A stretch of DNA of 64,000 nt from Hydrangea macrophylla. Its lineage: Eukaryota > Streptophyta > Magnoliopsida > Cornales > Hydrangeaceae. This document shows, piece after piece, positions 7,623-23,000 of this stretch. Numbering within the stretch: the stretch's first letter is position 1; the number at the start of each line of letters is the position of its first letter. The notes below the pieces were generated by a model, which was given only the letters and a program-made list of their open reading frames with translations, had not been told where the DNA came from and did not search any database. The translations under genes were made by a program, and so were the position numbers. The stretch is taken from assembly GCA_033977485.1 (NCBI GenBank), contig CM066998.1:24615501-24679500 (forward strand), read 5' to 3'.

Positions 7623-10600
7623 CCCCCTTGACTTATCATTTTGGGGGTGTCAAATGCAAGCTTTGAAAAGTTTTAGAGAGAAAGTTGTTGAGATAAGGTT
7701 AGAATAGAGAGAAAAGAAGCTTCCTTATTTGATTTTCAAACAAGAAAGTGAGTTCTAAACTTTGTTTTTACTTCATTACTTCCATTTACTTCATATTCAA
7801 TACACCCAACCACCATTTTAGTGAGCATTTAAGAGAAAGGAAGCTACTTCCATGTCCAATGTCACCACATATGAGTGAAACACCAAACTACAAGTCCAAT
7901 ACATCATGAATATCATCTATTGATTGCGATCCATTTGTTTGTTTATATTTGTTCTATCTCTCAGAATGCTCAGAATGACCAAAATACCCCTGAAAGCCCG
8001 AACGCTCCTGGATTCGAACCAAATGTTCTGGAAAGACGCTACGTCATAAGAAAAATAATAAAATGAGTTAAATAAAAAGACCGGATGAATTCGCCAGCTC
8101 CCAGAGGTCCCTAAAGTTCCTAGAAAGTCCCCGTTGATCGGTTTGACCAAGGTTTGACCAAGGTTTGACCAACTTTGACCAAGTTTGACAGAAATCGTCC
8201 AAATTTGCCAAGAAGTTCTGAGATCATTCTAGATCATGTGGGAAATATAAAAATGAGTTTTAAAAGAAAATCGAATGAAAACGTCAGCTCCTGGGAGCTC
8301 CAAGAGGTTTCCAGAACTTCCCGGGAATCCCAGGTTTGACCAGTTTTACAAAAATTTTACTTTGAAACCATAATGCCGTATCATTTTTCAAATATTTTTC
8401 ATGGATACTAGAAGTCGATAGCTTTCCAACGGTATATCGCACATAATTTTTGGATTTCAAACGAATTTATTATGAATTTCCGAAGGCAAAAAAGGAGATA
8501 AAATTGGCTTTTATTGTGAATACCGCAAAACTTTTCAAAGTGACCTATCTCTAAACTATTTGTCATGTAAAATAGACTCCATTAACTTTCCAACGGTATA
8601 TCACAACCTCAATTTGGAGTTCGTATGCATTTTCTGTGAATTTTGGACGAAATAGGGCCTTTTTTCGAATACCGGAACCTCTGGGGGCCTAAAAAGGATT
8701 ATCTGGACGAATGAGGTGCAATGCCGCCGCAGAACTGGCCTACTGCCACCGCAGCACAGGCCAAGTGCCTCCGCGACACTCTCCTCCAGAATGGTATGTT
8801 TTTGTAATTTCTTTTGGGGGTTCATTTTGATTAATTGAAAACCAAAACGACATAGTTCTATGTTCACAGATGTTTGGGACCAATGGGACTACTTCTAAAA
8901 CCCCAAAACCACCCCAAATTGGCCTATATAAACCCCCCTTGACTTATCATTTTGGGGGTGTCAAATACAAGCTTTGAAAAGTTTTAGAGAAAAAGTTGTT
9001 GAGATAAGGTTAGAATAGAGAGAAAAGAAGCTTCCTTATTTGATTTTCAAACAAGAAACTGAGTTCTAAACTTTGTTTTTACTTCATATTCAATACATCC
9101 AACCACCATTTTAGTGAGCATTTAAGAGAAAGGAAGCTACTTCCATGTCCAATGTCACCACATATGAGTGAAACACCAAACTACAAGTCCAATACATCAT
9201 GAATATCATCTATTGATTGCGATCTATTTGTTTGTTTATATTTGTTCTATCTCTCAGAATGCTCAGAATGACCAAAATACCCCTGAAAGTCCGAACGCTC
9301 CTGGATTCGAACCAAATGTTCTGGAAACGCGCTACGTCATAAGAAAAATAATAAAATGAGTTAAAAAAAAAGACCGGATGAATTCGTCAGCTCCCAGAGG
9401 TCCCTAAAGTTCCTAGAAAGTCCCCGTTGATCGGTTTGACCAAGGTTTGACCAAGTTTGACCAAGGTTTGACCAACTTTGACCAAGTTTGACAGAAATCA
9501 TCCAAATTTGCTAAAAAGTTCTGAGATCATTCTAGATTATGTGGGAAATATAAAAATGAGTTTTAAAAGAAAATCGAATGAAAACGTCAGCTCCTAGGAG
9601 CTCCAAGAGGTTTCCAGAACTTCCCGGGAATCCCAGCTTTGACCAGTTTGACCAAAAGTTTACTTTGAAACCATAATGCCGTATCATTTTTCAAATATTT
9701 TTCATGGATACTAGAGATCGATAGCTTTCCAACGGTATATCGCACATAATTTTTGGATTTCAAACGAATTTATTATGAATTTTCGAAGGCAAAAAAGGAG
9801 ATAAAATTGGCTTTTATTGTGAATACCGCAAAACTTTTCAAAGTGACATATCTCTAAACTATTTTTCATGTAAAATAGACTCCATTAACTTTCCAACGGT
9901 ATATCACAACCTCAATTTGGAGTTCGTATGCATTTTCTGTGAATTTTGGACGAAATAGGGCCTTTTTTCGAATACTGGAACCTCTGGGGGCCTAAAAAGG
10001 ATTATCTTGACAAATGAGGAGCAGTGCCGCCACAGAAATGGCCTACTGCCACCGCAGCACATGCCCAGTGCCTCCGCGACACTCTCCTCCAGAATGGTAT
10101 GTTTTTGTAATTTCTTTTGGGGTTCATTTTGATTAATTGAAAACCAAAACGACATAGTTCTATGTTCACAGATGTTTGGGACCAATGGGACTACTTCTAA
10201 AACCCTAAAACCACCCCAAATTGGCCTATATAAACCCCCATTGACTTATCATTTTGGGGGTGTCAAATGCAATCTTTGAAAAGTTTTAGAGAGAAAGTTG
10301 TTGAGATTAGGTTAGAATAGAGAGAAAAGAAGCTTCCTTATTTGATTTTCAAACAAGAAAGTGAGTTCTAAACTTTGTTTTTACTTCATTACTTCCATTT
10401 ACTTCATATTCAATACACCTAACCACCATTTTAGTGAGCATTTAAGAGAAAGGAAGCTACTTCCATGTCCAATGTCACCACATATGAGTGAAACACCAAA
10501 CTACAAGTCCAATACATCATGAATATCATCTATTGATTGCGATCTATTTGTTTGTTTATATTAGTTCTATCTCTCAGAATGCTCAGAATGACCAAAATAC

Positions 10601-11089
10601 CCCTGAAAGCCCGAACGCTCCTGGATTCGAACCAAATGTTCTGGAAACGCGCTACGTCATAAGAAAAATAATAAAATGAGTTCAAAAAAAAGACCGGATG
10701 AATTCGTCAGCTCCCAGAGGTCCCTAAAGTTCCTAGAAAGTCCCCGTTGATCGGTTTGACAAAGGTTTGACTAAGTTTGACCAAGGTTTGACCAACTTTG
10801 ACCTTGTTTGACAGAAATCGTCAAAATTTGGCAAAAAGTTCTGAGATCATTCTAGATCATGTGGGAAATATAAAAATGAGTATAAAAGAAAATCGAATGA
10901 AAACGTCAGCTTCTAGGAGCTCCAAGAGGTTTCCAGAACTTCCCGGGAATCCCAGGTTTGACCAGTTTGACCAAAAGTTTACTTTGAAACCATAATGCCG
11001 TATCATTTTTCAAATATTTTTCATGGATACTAGAGGTCGATAGCTTTCCAACGGTATATCGCACATAATGTTTGGATTTCAAACAAATT

Positions 11090-14000
11090 TATTATGAATT
11101 TCTGAAGGCAAAAAAGGAGATAAAATTGGCTTTTATTGTGAATACCGCAAAAATTTTCAAAGTGTCCTATCTCTAAACTATTTGTCATGTAAAATAGACT
11201 GCATTAACTTTCCAACGGTATATCACAACCTCAATTTGGAGTTCGTATGCATTTTCTGTGAATTTTGGACGAAATAGGGCCTTTTTTCGAATACCGGAAC
11301 CTCTGGGGCCTAAAAAGGATTATCTGGACGAATGAGGAGCAATGCCGCCGCAGAACTGGCCTACTGCCACCGCAGCACAGGCCCAGTGCCTCCGCGACAC
11401 TCTCCTCCAGAATGGTATGTTTTTGTAATTTCTTTTGGGGGTTCATTTTGATTAATTGAAAACCAAAACGACGTAGTTCTATGTTCACAGATGTTTGGGA
11501 CCAATGGGACTACTTCTAAAACCCCAAAATCAACCCAAATTGGCCTATATAAACCCCCCTTGACTTATCATTTTGGGGGTGTCAAATACAAGCTTTGAAA
11601 AGTTTTAGAGAGAAAGTTGTTAAGATAAGGTTAGAATAGAGAGAAAAGAAGCTTCCTTATTTGATTTTCAAACAAGAAAGTGAGTTCTAAACTTTGTTTT
11701 TACTTCATATTCAATACACCCAACCACCATTTTAGTGAGCATTTAAGAGAAAGGAAGCTACTTCCATGTCCAATGTCACCACATATGAGTGAAACACCAA
11801 ACTACAAGTCCAATATATCATGAATATCATCTATTGATTGCGATCTATTTGTTTGTTTATATTTGTTCTATCCCTCAGAATGCTCAGAATGACCAAAATA
11901 CCCCTGAAAGTCCGAACGCTCCTGGATTCGAACCAAATGTTCTGGAAATGAGCTACGTCATAAGAAAAATAATAAAATGAGTTCAAAAAAAAGACCGGAT
12001 GAATTCGTCAGCTCCCAGAGGTCCCTAAAGTTCCTAGAAAGTCCCCGTTGATCGGTTTGACCAAGTTTGACCAAGGTTTGACCAACTTTGACCAAGTTTG
12101 ACAGAAATCGTCCAAATTTGCCAAAAAGTTCTGAGATTATTCTAGATCATGTGGGAAATATAAAAATGAGTTTTAAAAGAAAATCGAATGAAAACGTCAG
12201 CTCTTGGGAGCTCCAAGAGGTTTCCAGAACTTCCCGGGAATCCCAGGTTTGACCAGTTTGACCAAAAGTTTACTTTGAAACCATAATACCGTATCATTTT
12301 TCAAATATTTTTCATGGATACTAGAGGTCGATAGCTTTCCAACGGTATATCGCACATAATTTTTGGATTTCAAACGAATTTATTATGAATTTTCGAAGGC
12401 AAAAAAGGAGATAAAATTGGCTTTTATTGTAAATACCGCAAAACTTTTCAAAGTGACCTATCTCTAAACTATTTGTCATGTAAAATAGACTCCATTAACT
12501 TTCCAACGGTATATCACAACCTCAATTTGGAGTTCGTATGCATTTTCTGTGAATTTTGGACGAAATAGGGCCTTTTTTCGAATACTAGAACCTCTGGGGG
12601 CCTAAAAAGGATTAACTGGATAAATGAGGAGCAGTGCCGCCGCAGAAATGGCCTACTGCCACCGCAGCACAGGCCCAGTGCCTCCGCGACACTCTCCTCC
12701 AGAATGGTATGTTTTTGTAATTTATTTTGGGGTTCATTTTGATTAATTGAAAACCAAAACGACATTGTTCTATGTTCACAGATGTTTGGGACCAATGGGA
12801 CTACTTCTAAAACCCCAAAACCACCCCAAATTGGCCTATATAAACCCCCCTTGACTTATCATTTTGGGGGTGTCAAATGCAAGTTTTGAAAAGTTTTAGA
12901 GAGAAAGTTGTTGAGATAAGGTTAGAATAGAGAGAAAAGAAGCTTCCTTATTTGATTTTCAAACAAGAAAGTGAGTTCTAAACTTTGTTTTTACTTCATT
13001 ACTTCCATTTACTTCATATTCAATACACCCAACCACCATTTTAGTGAGCATTTAAGAGAAAGGAAGCTACTTCCATGTCCAATGTCACCACATATGAGTG
13101 AAACACCAAACTACAAGTCCAATACATCATGAATATCATCTATTGATTGCGATGTATTTGTTTATTTATATTAGTTCTATCTCTCAGAATGCTCAGAATG
13201 ACCAAAATACCCCTGAAAGCCCGAACGCTCCTGGATTCGAACCAAATGTTCTGGAAACGCGCTACGTCATAAGAAAAATAATAGAATGAGTTCAAAAAAA
13301 AGATCGGATGAATTCGTCAGCTCCCAGAGGTCCCTAAAGTTCCTAGAAAGTCCCCGTTGATCGGTTTGACCAAGGTTTGACTAAGTTTGACCAAGGTTTG
13401 ACCAACTTTGACCAAGTTTGTCAGAAATCGTCCAAATTTGCCAAAAAGTTCTAAGATCATTCTAGATCATGTGGGAAATATAAAAATGAGTTTTAAAAGA
13501 AAATCGAATGAAAACGTCAGCTTCTGGGAGCTCCAAGAGGTTTCCAGAACTTCCCGGGAATCCCAGGTTTGACCAGTTTGACCAAAAGTTTACTTTGAAA
13601 CCATAATGCCGTATCATTTTTCAAATATTTTTCATGGATACTAGAGGTCGAAAGCTTTCCAACGGTATATCGCACATAATTTTTGGATTTCAAACGAATT
13701 TATTATGAATTTCTGAAGGCAAAAAAGGAGATAAAATTGGCTTTTATTGTGAATACCGCAAAACTTTTCAAAGTGACCTATCTCTAAACTATTTTTCATG
13801 TAAAATAGACTCCATTAACTTTCCAACGGTATATCACAACCTCAATTAGGAGTTCGTATGCATTTTCTGTGAATTTTGGACGAAATAGGGCCTTTTTTCG
13901 AATACCGGAACCTCTGGGGGCCTAAAAAGGATTATCTGGACGAATGAGGAGCATTGGCGCCGCAGAACTGGCCTACTGCCACCGCAGCACAGGCCCAGTG

Positions 14001-17000
14001 CCTTCGTGACACTCTCCTCCAGAATGGTATGTTTTTGTAATTTCTTTTGGGGTTCATTTTGATTAATTGAAAACCAAAACGACATAGTTCTATGTTCACA
14101 GATGTTTGGGACCAATGGGACTACTTCTAAAACCCCAAAACCACCCCAAATTGGCCTATATAAACCCCCCTTGACTTATCATTTTGGGAGTGTCAAATGC
14201 AAGCTTTGAAAAGTTTTAGAGAGAAAGTTGTTGAGATAAGGTTAGAATAGAGAGAAAAGAAGCTTCCTTATTTGATTTTCAAACAAGAAAGTGAGTTCTA
14301 AACTTTGTTTTTACTTCATATTCAATACACCCAACCACCATTTTAGTGAGCATTTAAGAGAAAGGAAGCTACTTCCATGTCCAATGTCACCACATATGAG
14401 TGAAACACCAAACTACAAGTCCAATACATCATGAATATCATCTATTGATTGCGATCTATTTGTTTGTTTATATTTGTTCTATCTCTCAGAATGCTCAGAA
14501 TGACCAAAATACCCATGAAAGTCCGAACGCTCCTGGATTCGAACCAAATGTTCTGGAAACGTGCTACGTCATAAGAAAAATAATAAAATGAGTTCAAAAA
14601 AAAGACCGGATGAATTCGTCAGCTCCCAGAGGTCCCTAAAGTTCCTAGAAAGTCCCAGTTGATCGGTTTGACCTAGGTTTGACCAAGTTTGACCAAGGTT
14701 TGACCAACTTTGATCAAGTTTGACAGAAATCGTCCAAATTTGCCAAAAAGTTCTGAGATCATTCTAGATCATGTGGGAAATATAAAAATGAGTTTTAAAA
14801 GAAAATCGAATGAAAATGTCAGCTTCTGGGAGCTCCAAGAGGTTTCCAGAGCTTCCCGGGAATCCCAGGTTTGACCAGTTTGACCAAAAGTTTACTTTGA
14901 AACCATAATGCCGTATCATTTTTCAAATATTTTTCATAGATACTAGAGGTCGATAGCTTTCCAACGGTATATCGCACATAATGTTTGGATTTCAAACGAA
15001 TTTATTATGAATTTCTGAAGGCAAAAAAGGAGATAAAATTGGCTTTTATTGTGAATACCGCAAAAATTTTCAAAGTGTCCTATCTCTAAACTATTTGTCA
15101 TGTAAAATAGACTGCATTAACTTTCCAACGGTATATCACAACCTCAATTTGGAGTTCGTATGCATTTTCTGTGAATTTTGGACGAAATAGGGCCTTTTTT
15201 CGAATACCGGAACCTCTGGGGCCTAAAAAGGATTATCTGGACGAATGAGGAGCAATGCCGCCGCAGAACTGGCCTACTGCCACCGCAGCACAGGCCCAGT
15301 GCCTCCGCGACACTCTCCTCCAGAATGGTATGTTTTTGTAATTTCTTTTGGGGGTTCATTTTGATTAATTGAAAACCAAAACGACGTAGTTCTATGTTCA
15401 CAGATGTTTGGGACCAATGGGACTACTTCTAAAACCCCAAAATCAACCCAAATTGGCCTATATAAACCCCCCTTGACTTATCATTTTGGGGGTGTCAAAT
15501 ACAAGCTTTGAAAAGTTTTAGAGAGAAAGTTGTTAAGATAAGGTTAGAATAGAGAGAAAAGAAGCTTCCTTATTTGATTTTCAAACAAGAAAGTGAGTTC
15601 TAAACTTTGTTTTTACTTCATATTCAATACACCCAACCACCATTTTAGTGAGCATTTAAGAGAAAGGAAGCTACTTCCATGTCCAATGTCACCACATATG
15701 AGTGAAACACCAAACTACAAGTCCAATATATCATGAATATCATCTATTGATTGCGATCTATTTGTTTGTTTATATTTGTTCTATCCCTCAGAATGCTCAG
15801 AATGACCAAAATACCCCTGAAAGTCCGAACGCTCCTGGATTCGAACCAAATGTTCTGGAAATGAGCTACGTCATAAGAAAAATAATAAAATGAGTTCAAA
15901 AAAAAGACCGGATGAATTCGTCAGCTCCCAGAGGTCCCTAAAGTTCCTAGAAAGTCCCCGTTGATCGGTTTGACCAAGTTTGACCAAGGTTTGACCAACT
16001 TTGACCAAGTTTGACAGAAATCGTCCAAATTTGCCAAAAAGTTCTGAGATTATTCTAGATCATGTGGGAAATATAAAAATGAGTTTTAAAAGAAAATCGA
16101 ATGAAAACGTCAGCTCTTGGGAGCTCCAAGAGGTTTCCAGAACTTCCCGGGAATCCCAGGTTTGACCAGTTTGACCAAAAGTTTACTTTGAAACCATAAT
16201 ACCGTATCATTTTTCAAATATTTTTCATGGATACTAGAGGTCGATAGCTTTCCAACGGTATATCGCACATAATTTTTGGATTTCAAACGAATTTATTATG
16301 AATTTTCGAAGGCAAAAAAGGAGATAAAATTGGCTTTTATTGTAAATACCGCAAAACTTTTCAAAGTGACCTATCTCTAAACTATTTGTCATGTAAAATA
16401 GACTCCATTAACTTTCCAACGGTATATCACAACCTCAATTTGGAGTTCGTATGCATTTTCTGTGAATTTTGGACGAAATAGGGCCTTTTTTCGAATACTA
16501 GAACCTCTGGGGGCCTAAAAAGGATTAACTGGATAAATGAGGAGCAGTGCCGCCGCAGAAATGGCCTACTGCCACCGCAGCACAGGCCCAGTGCCTCCGC
16601 GACACTCTCCTCCAGAATGGTATGTTTTTGTAATTTATTTTGGGGTTCATTTTGATTAATTGAAAACCAAAACGACATTGTTCTATGTTCACAGATGTTT
16701 GGGACCAATGGGACTACTTCTAAAACCCCAAAACCACCCCAAATTGGCCTATATAAACCCCCCTTGACTTATCATTTTGGGGGTGTCAAATGCAAGTTTT
16801 GAAAAGTTTTAGAGAGAAAGTTGTTGAGATAAGGTTAGAATAGAGAGAAAAGAAGCTTCCTTATTTGATTTTCAAACAAGAAAGTGAGTTCTAAACTTTG
16901 TTTTTACTTCATTACTTCCATTTACTTCATATTCAATACACCCAACCACCATTTTAGTGAGCATTTAAGAGAAAGGAAGCTACTTCCATGTCCAATGTCA

Positions 17001-20000
17001 CCACATATGAGTGAAACACCAAACTACAAGTCCAATACATCATGAATATCATCTATTGATTGCGATGTATTTGTTTATTTATATTAGTTCTATCTCTCAG
17101 AATGCTCAGAATGACCAAAATACCCCTGAAAGCCCGAACGCTCCTGGATTCGAACCAAATGTTCTGGAAACGCGCTACGTCATAAGAAAAATAATAGAAT
17201 GAGTTCAAAAAAAAGATCGGATGAATTCGTCAGCTCCCAGAGGTCCCTAAAGTTCCTAGAAAGTCCCCGTTGATCGGTTTGACCAAGGTTTGACTAAGTT
17301 TGACCAAGGTTTGACCAACTTTGACCAAGTTTGTCAGAAATCGTCCAAATTTGCCAAAAAGTTCTAAGATCATTCTAGATCATGTGGGAAATATAAAAAT
17401 GAGTTTTAAAAGAAAATCGAATGAAAACGTCAGCTTCTGGGAGCTCCAAGAGGTTTCCAGAACTTCCCGGGAATCCCAGGTTTGACCAGTTTGACCAAAA
17501 GTTTACTTTGAAACCATAATGCCGTATCATTTTTCAAATATTTTTCATGGATACTAGAGGTCGAAAGCTTTCCAACGGTATATCGCACATAATTTTTGGA
17601 TTTCAAACGAATTTATTATGAATTTCTGAAGGCAAAAAAGGAGATAAAATTGGCTTTTATTGTGAATACCGCAAAACTTTTCAAAGTGACCTATCTCTAA
17701 ACTATTTTTCATGTAAAATAGACTCCATTAACTTTCCAACGGTATATCACAACCTCAATTAGGAGTTCGTATGCATTTTCTGTGAATTTTGGACGAAATA
17801 GGGCCTTTTTTCGAATACCGGAACCTCTGGGGGCCTAAAAAGGATTATCTGGACGAATGAGGAGCATTGGCGCCGCAGAACTGGCCTACTGCCACCGCAG
17901 CACAGGCCCAGTGCCTCCGTGACACTCTCCTCCAGAATGGTATGTTTTTGTAATTTCTTTTGGGGTTCATTTTGATTAATTGAAAACCAAAACGACATAG
18001 TTCTATGTTCACAGATGTTTGGGACCAATGGGACTACTTCTAAAACCCCAAAACCACCCCAAATTGGCCTATATAAACCCCCCTTGACTTATCATTTTGG
18101 GAGTGTCAAATGCAAGCTTTGAAAAGTTTTAGAGAGAAAGTTGTTGAGATAAGGTTAGAATAGAGAGAAAAGAAGCTTCCTTATTTGATTTTCAAACAAG
18201 AAAGTGAGTTCTAAACTTTGTTTTTACTTCATATTCAATACACCCAACCACCATTTTAGTGAGCATTTAAGAGAAAGGAAGCTACTTCCATGTCCAATGT
18301 CACCACATATGAGTGAAACACCAAACTACAAGTCCAATACATCATGAATATCATCTATTGATTGCGATCTATTTGTTTGTTTATATTTGTTCTATCTCTC
18401 AGAATGCTCAGAATGACCAAAATACCCATGAAAGTCCGAACGCTCCTGGATTCGAACCAAATGTTCTGGAAACGTGCTACGTCATAAGAAAAATAATAAA
18501 ATGAGTTCAAAAAAAAGACCGGATGAATTCGTCAGCTCCCAGAGGTCCCTAAAGTTCCTAGAAAGTCCCAGTTGATCGGTTTGACCTAGGTTTGACCAAG
18601 TTTGACCAAGGTTTGACCAACTTTGATCAAGTTTGACAGAAATCGTCCAAATTTGCCAAAAAGTTCTGAGATCATTCTAGATCATGTGGGAAATATAAAA
18701 ATGAGTTTTAAAAGAAAATCGAATGAAAATGTCAGCTTCTGGGAGCTCCAAGAGGTTTCCAGAGCTTCCCGGGAATCCCAGGTTTGACCAGTTTGACCAA
18801 AAGTTTACTTTGAAACCATAATGCCGTATCATTTTTCAAATATTTTTCATAGATACTAGAGGTCGATAGCTTTCCAACGGTATATCGCACATAATGTTTG
18901 GATTTCAAACGAATTTATTATGAATTTCTGAAGGCAAAAAAGGAGATAAAATTGGCTTTTATTGTGAATACCGCAAAAATTTTCAAAGTGTCCTATCTCT
19001 AAACTATTTGTCATGTAAAATAGACTGCATTAACTTTCCAACGGTATATCACAACCTCAATTTGGAGTTCGTATGCATTTTCTGTGAATTTTGGACGAAA
19101 TAGGGCTTTTTTTCGAATACCGGAACCTCTGGGGCCTAAAAAGGATTATCTGGACGAATGAGGAGCAATGCCGCCGCAGAACTGGCCTACTGCCACCGCA
19201 GCACAGGCCCAGTGCCTCCGCGACACTCTCCTCCAGAATGGTATGTTTTTGTAATTTCTTTTGGGGGTTCATTTTGATTAATTGAAAACCAAAACGACGT
19301 AGTTCTATGTTCACAGATGTTTGGGACCAATGGGACTACTTCTAAAACCCCAAAATCAACCCAAATTGGCCTATATAAACCCCCCTTGACTTATCATTTT
19401 GGGGGTGTCAAATACAAGCTTTGAAAAGTTTTAGAGAGAAAGTTGTTAAGATAAGGTTAGAATAGAGAGAAAAGAAGCTTCCTTATTTGATTTTCAAACA
19501 AGAAAGTGAGTTCTAAACTTTGTTTTTACTTCATATTCAATACACCCAACCACCATTTTAGTGAGCATTTAAGAGAAAGGAAGCTACTTCCATGTCCAAT
19601 GTCACCACATATGAGTGAAACACCAAACTACAAGTCCAATATATCATGAATATCATCTATTGATTGCGATCTATTTGTTTGTTTATATTTGTTCTATCCC
19701 TCAGAATGCTCAGAATGACCAAAATACCCCTGAAAGTCCGAACGCTCCTGGATTCGAACCAAATGTTCTGGAAATGAGCTACGTCATAAGAAAAATAATA
19801 AAATGAGTTCAAAAAAAAGACCGGATGAATTCGTCAGCTCCCAGAGGTCCCTAAAGTTCCTAGAAAGTCCCCGTTGATCGGTTTGACCAAGTTTGACCAA
19901 GGTTTGACCAACTTTGACCAAGTTTGACAGAAATCGTCCAAATTTGCCAAAAAGTTCTGAGATTATTCTAGATCATGTGGGAAATATAAAAATGAGTTTT

Positions 20001-23000
20001 AAAAGAAAATCGAATGAAAACGTCAGCTCTTGGGAGCTCCAAGAGGTTTCCAGAACTTCCCGGGAATCCCAGGTTTGACCAGTTTGACCAAAAGTTTACT
20101 TTGAAACCATAATACCGTATCATTTTTCAAATATTTTTCATGGATACTAGAGGTCGATAGCTTTCCAACGGTATATCGCACATAATTTTTGGATTTCAAA
20201 CGAATTTATTATGAATTTTCGAAGGCAAAAAAGGAGATAAAATTGGCTTTTATTGTAAATACCGCAAAACTTTTCAAAGTGACCTATCTCTAAACTATTT
20301 GTCATGTAAAATAGACTCCATTAACTTTCCAACGGTATATCACAACCTCAATTTGGAGTTCGTATGCATTTTCTGTGAATTTTGGACGAAATAGGGCCTT
20401 TTTTCGAATACTAGAACCTCTGGGGGCCTAAAAAGGATTAACTGGATAAATGAGGAGCAGTGCCGCCGCAGAAATGGCCTACTGCCACCGCAGCACAGGC
20501 CCAGTGCCTCCGCGACACTCTCCTCCAGAATGGTATGTTTTTGTAATTTATTTTGGGGTTCATTTTGATTAATTGAAAACCAAAACGACATTGTTCTATG
20601 TTCACAGATGTTTGGGACCAATGGGACTACTTCTAAAACCCCAAAACCACCCCAAATTGGCCTATATAAACCCCCCTTGACTTATCATTTTGGGGGTGTC
20701 AAATGCAAGTTTTGAAAAGTTTTAGAGAGAAAGTTGTTGAGATAAGGTTAGAATAGAGAGAAAAGAAGCTTCCTTATTTGATTTTCAAACAAGAAAGTGA
20801 GTTCTAAACTTTGTTTTTACTTCATTACTTCCATTTACTTCATATTCAATACACCCAACCACCATTTTAGTGAGCATTTAAGAGAAAGGAAGCTACTTCC
20901 ATGTCCAATGTCACCACATATGAGTGAAACACCAAACTACAAGTCCAATACATCATGAATATCATCTATTGATTGCGATGTATTTGTTTATTTATATTAG
21001 TTCTATCTCTCAGAATGCTCAGAATGACCAAAATACCCCTGAAAGCCCGAACGCTCCTGGATTCGAACCAAATGTTCTGGAAACGCGCTACGTCATAAGA
21101 AAAATAATAGAATGAGTTCAAAAAAAAGATCGGATGAATTCGTCAGCTCCCAGAGGTCCCTAAAGTTCCTAGAAAGTCCCCGTTGATCGGTTTGACCAAG
21201 GTTTGACTAAGTTTGACCAAGGTTTGACCAACTTTGACCAAGTTTGTCAGAAATCGTCCAAATTTGCCAAAAAGTTCTAAGATCATTCTAGATCATGTGG
21301 GAAATATAAAAATGAGTTTTAAAAGAAAATCGAATGAAAACGTCAGCTTCTGGGAGCTCCAAGAGGTTTCCAGAACTTCCCGGGAATCCCAGGTTTGACC
21401 AGTTTGACCAAAAGTTTACTTTGAAACCATAATGCCGTATCATTTTTCAAATATTTTTCATGGATACTAGAGGTCGAAAGCTTTCCAACGGTATATCGCA
21501 CATAATTTTTGGATTTCAAACGAATTTATTATGAATTTCTGAAGGCAAAAAAGGAGATAAAATTGGCTTTTATTGTGAATACCGCAAAACTTTTCAAAGT
21601 GACCTATCTCTAAACTATTTTTCATGTAAAATAGACTCCATTAACTTTCCAACGGTATATCACAACCTCAATTAGGAGTTCGTATGCATTTTCTGTGAAT
21701 TTTGGACGAAATAGGGCCTTTTTTCGAATACCGGAACCTCTGGGGGCCTAAAAAGGATTATCTGGACGAATGAGGAGCATTGGCGCCGCAGAACTGGCCT
21801 ACTGCCACCGCAGCACAGGCCCAGTGCCTCCGTGACACTCTCCTCCAGAATGGTATGTTTTTGTAATTTCTTTTGGGGTTCATTTTGATTAATTGAAAAC
21901 CAAAACGACATAGTTCTATGTTCACAGATGTTTGGGACCAATGGGACTACTTCTAAAACCCCAAAACCACCCCAAATTGGCCTATATAAACCCCCCTTGA
22001 CTTATCATTTTGGGAGTGTCAAATGCAAGCTTTGAAAAGTTTTAGAGAGAAAGTTGTTGAGATAAGGTTAGAATAGAGAGAAAAGAAGCTTCCTTATTTG
22101 ATTTTCAAACAAGAAAGTGAGTTCTAAACTTTGTTTTTACTTCATATTCAATACACCCAACCACCATTTTAGTGAGCATTTAAGAGAAAGGAAGCTACTT
22201 CCATGTCCAATGTCACCACATATGAGTGAAACACCAAACTACAAGTCCAATACATCATGAATATCATCTATTGATTGCGATCTATTTGTTTGTTTATATT
22301 TGTTCTATCTCTCAGAATGCTCAGAATGACCAAAATACCCATGAAAGTCCGAACGCTCCTGGATTCGAACCAAATGTTCTGGAAACGTGCTACGTCATAA
22401 GAAAAATAATAAAATGAGTTCAAAAAAAAGACCGGATGAATTCGTCAGCTCCCAGAGGTCCCTAAAGTTCCTAGAAAGTCCCAGTTGATCGGTTTGACCT
22501 AGGTTTGACCAAGTTTGACCAAGGTTTGACCAACTTTGATCAAGTTTGACAGAAATCGTCCAAATTTGCCAAAAAGTTCTGAGATCATTCTAGATCATGT
22601 GGGAAATATAAAAATGAGTTTTAAAAGAAAATCGAATGAAAATGTCAGCTTCTGGGAGCTCCAAGAGGTTTCCAGAGCTTCCCGGGAATCCCAGGTTTGA
22701 CCAGTTTGACCAAAAGTTTACTTTGAAACCATAATGCCGTATCATTTTTCAAATATTTTTCATAGATACTAGAGGTCGATAGCTTTCCAACGGTATATCG
22801 CACATAATGTTTGGATTTCAAACGAATTTATTATGAATTTCTGAAGGCAAAAAAGGAGATAAAATTGGCTTTTATTGTGAATACCGCAAAAATTTTCAAA
22901 GTGTCCTATCTCTAAACTATTTGTCATGTAAAATAGACTGCATTAACTTTCCAACGGTATATCACAACCTCAATTTGGAGTTCGTATGCATTTTCTGTGA

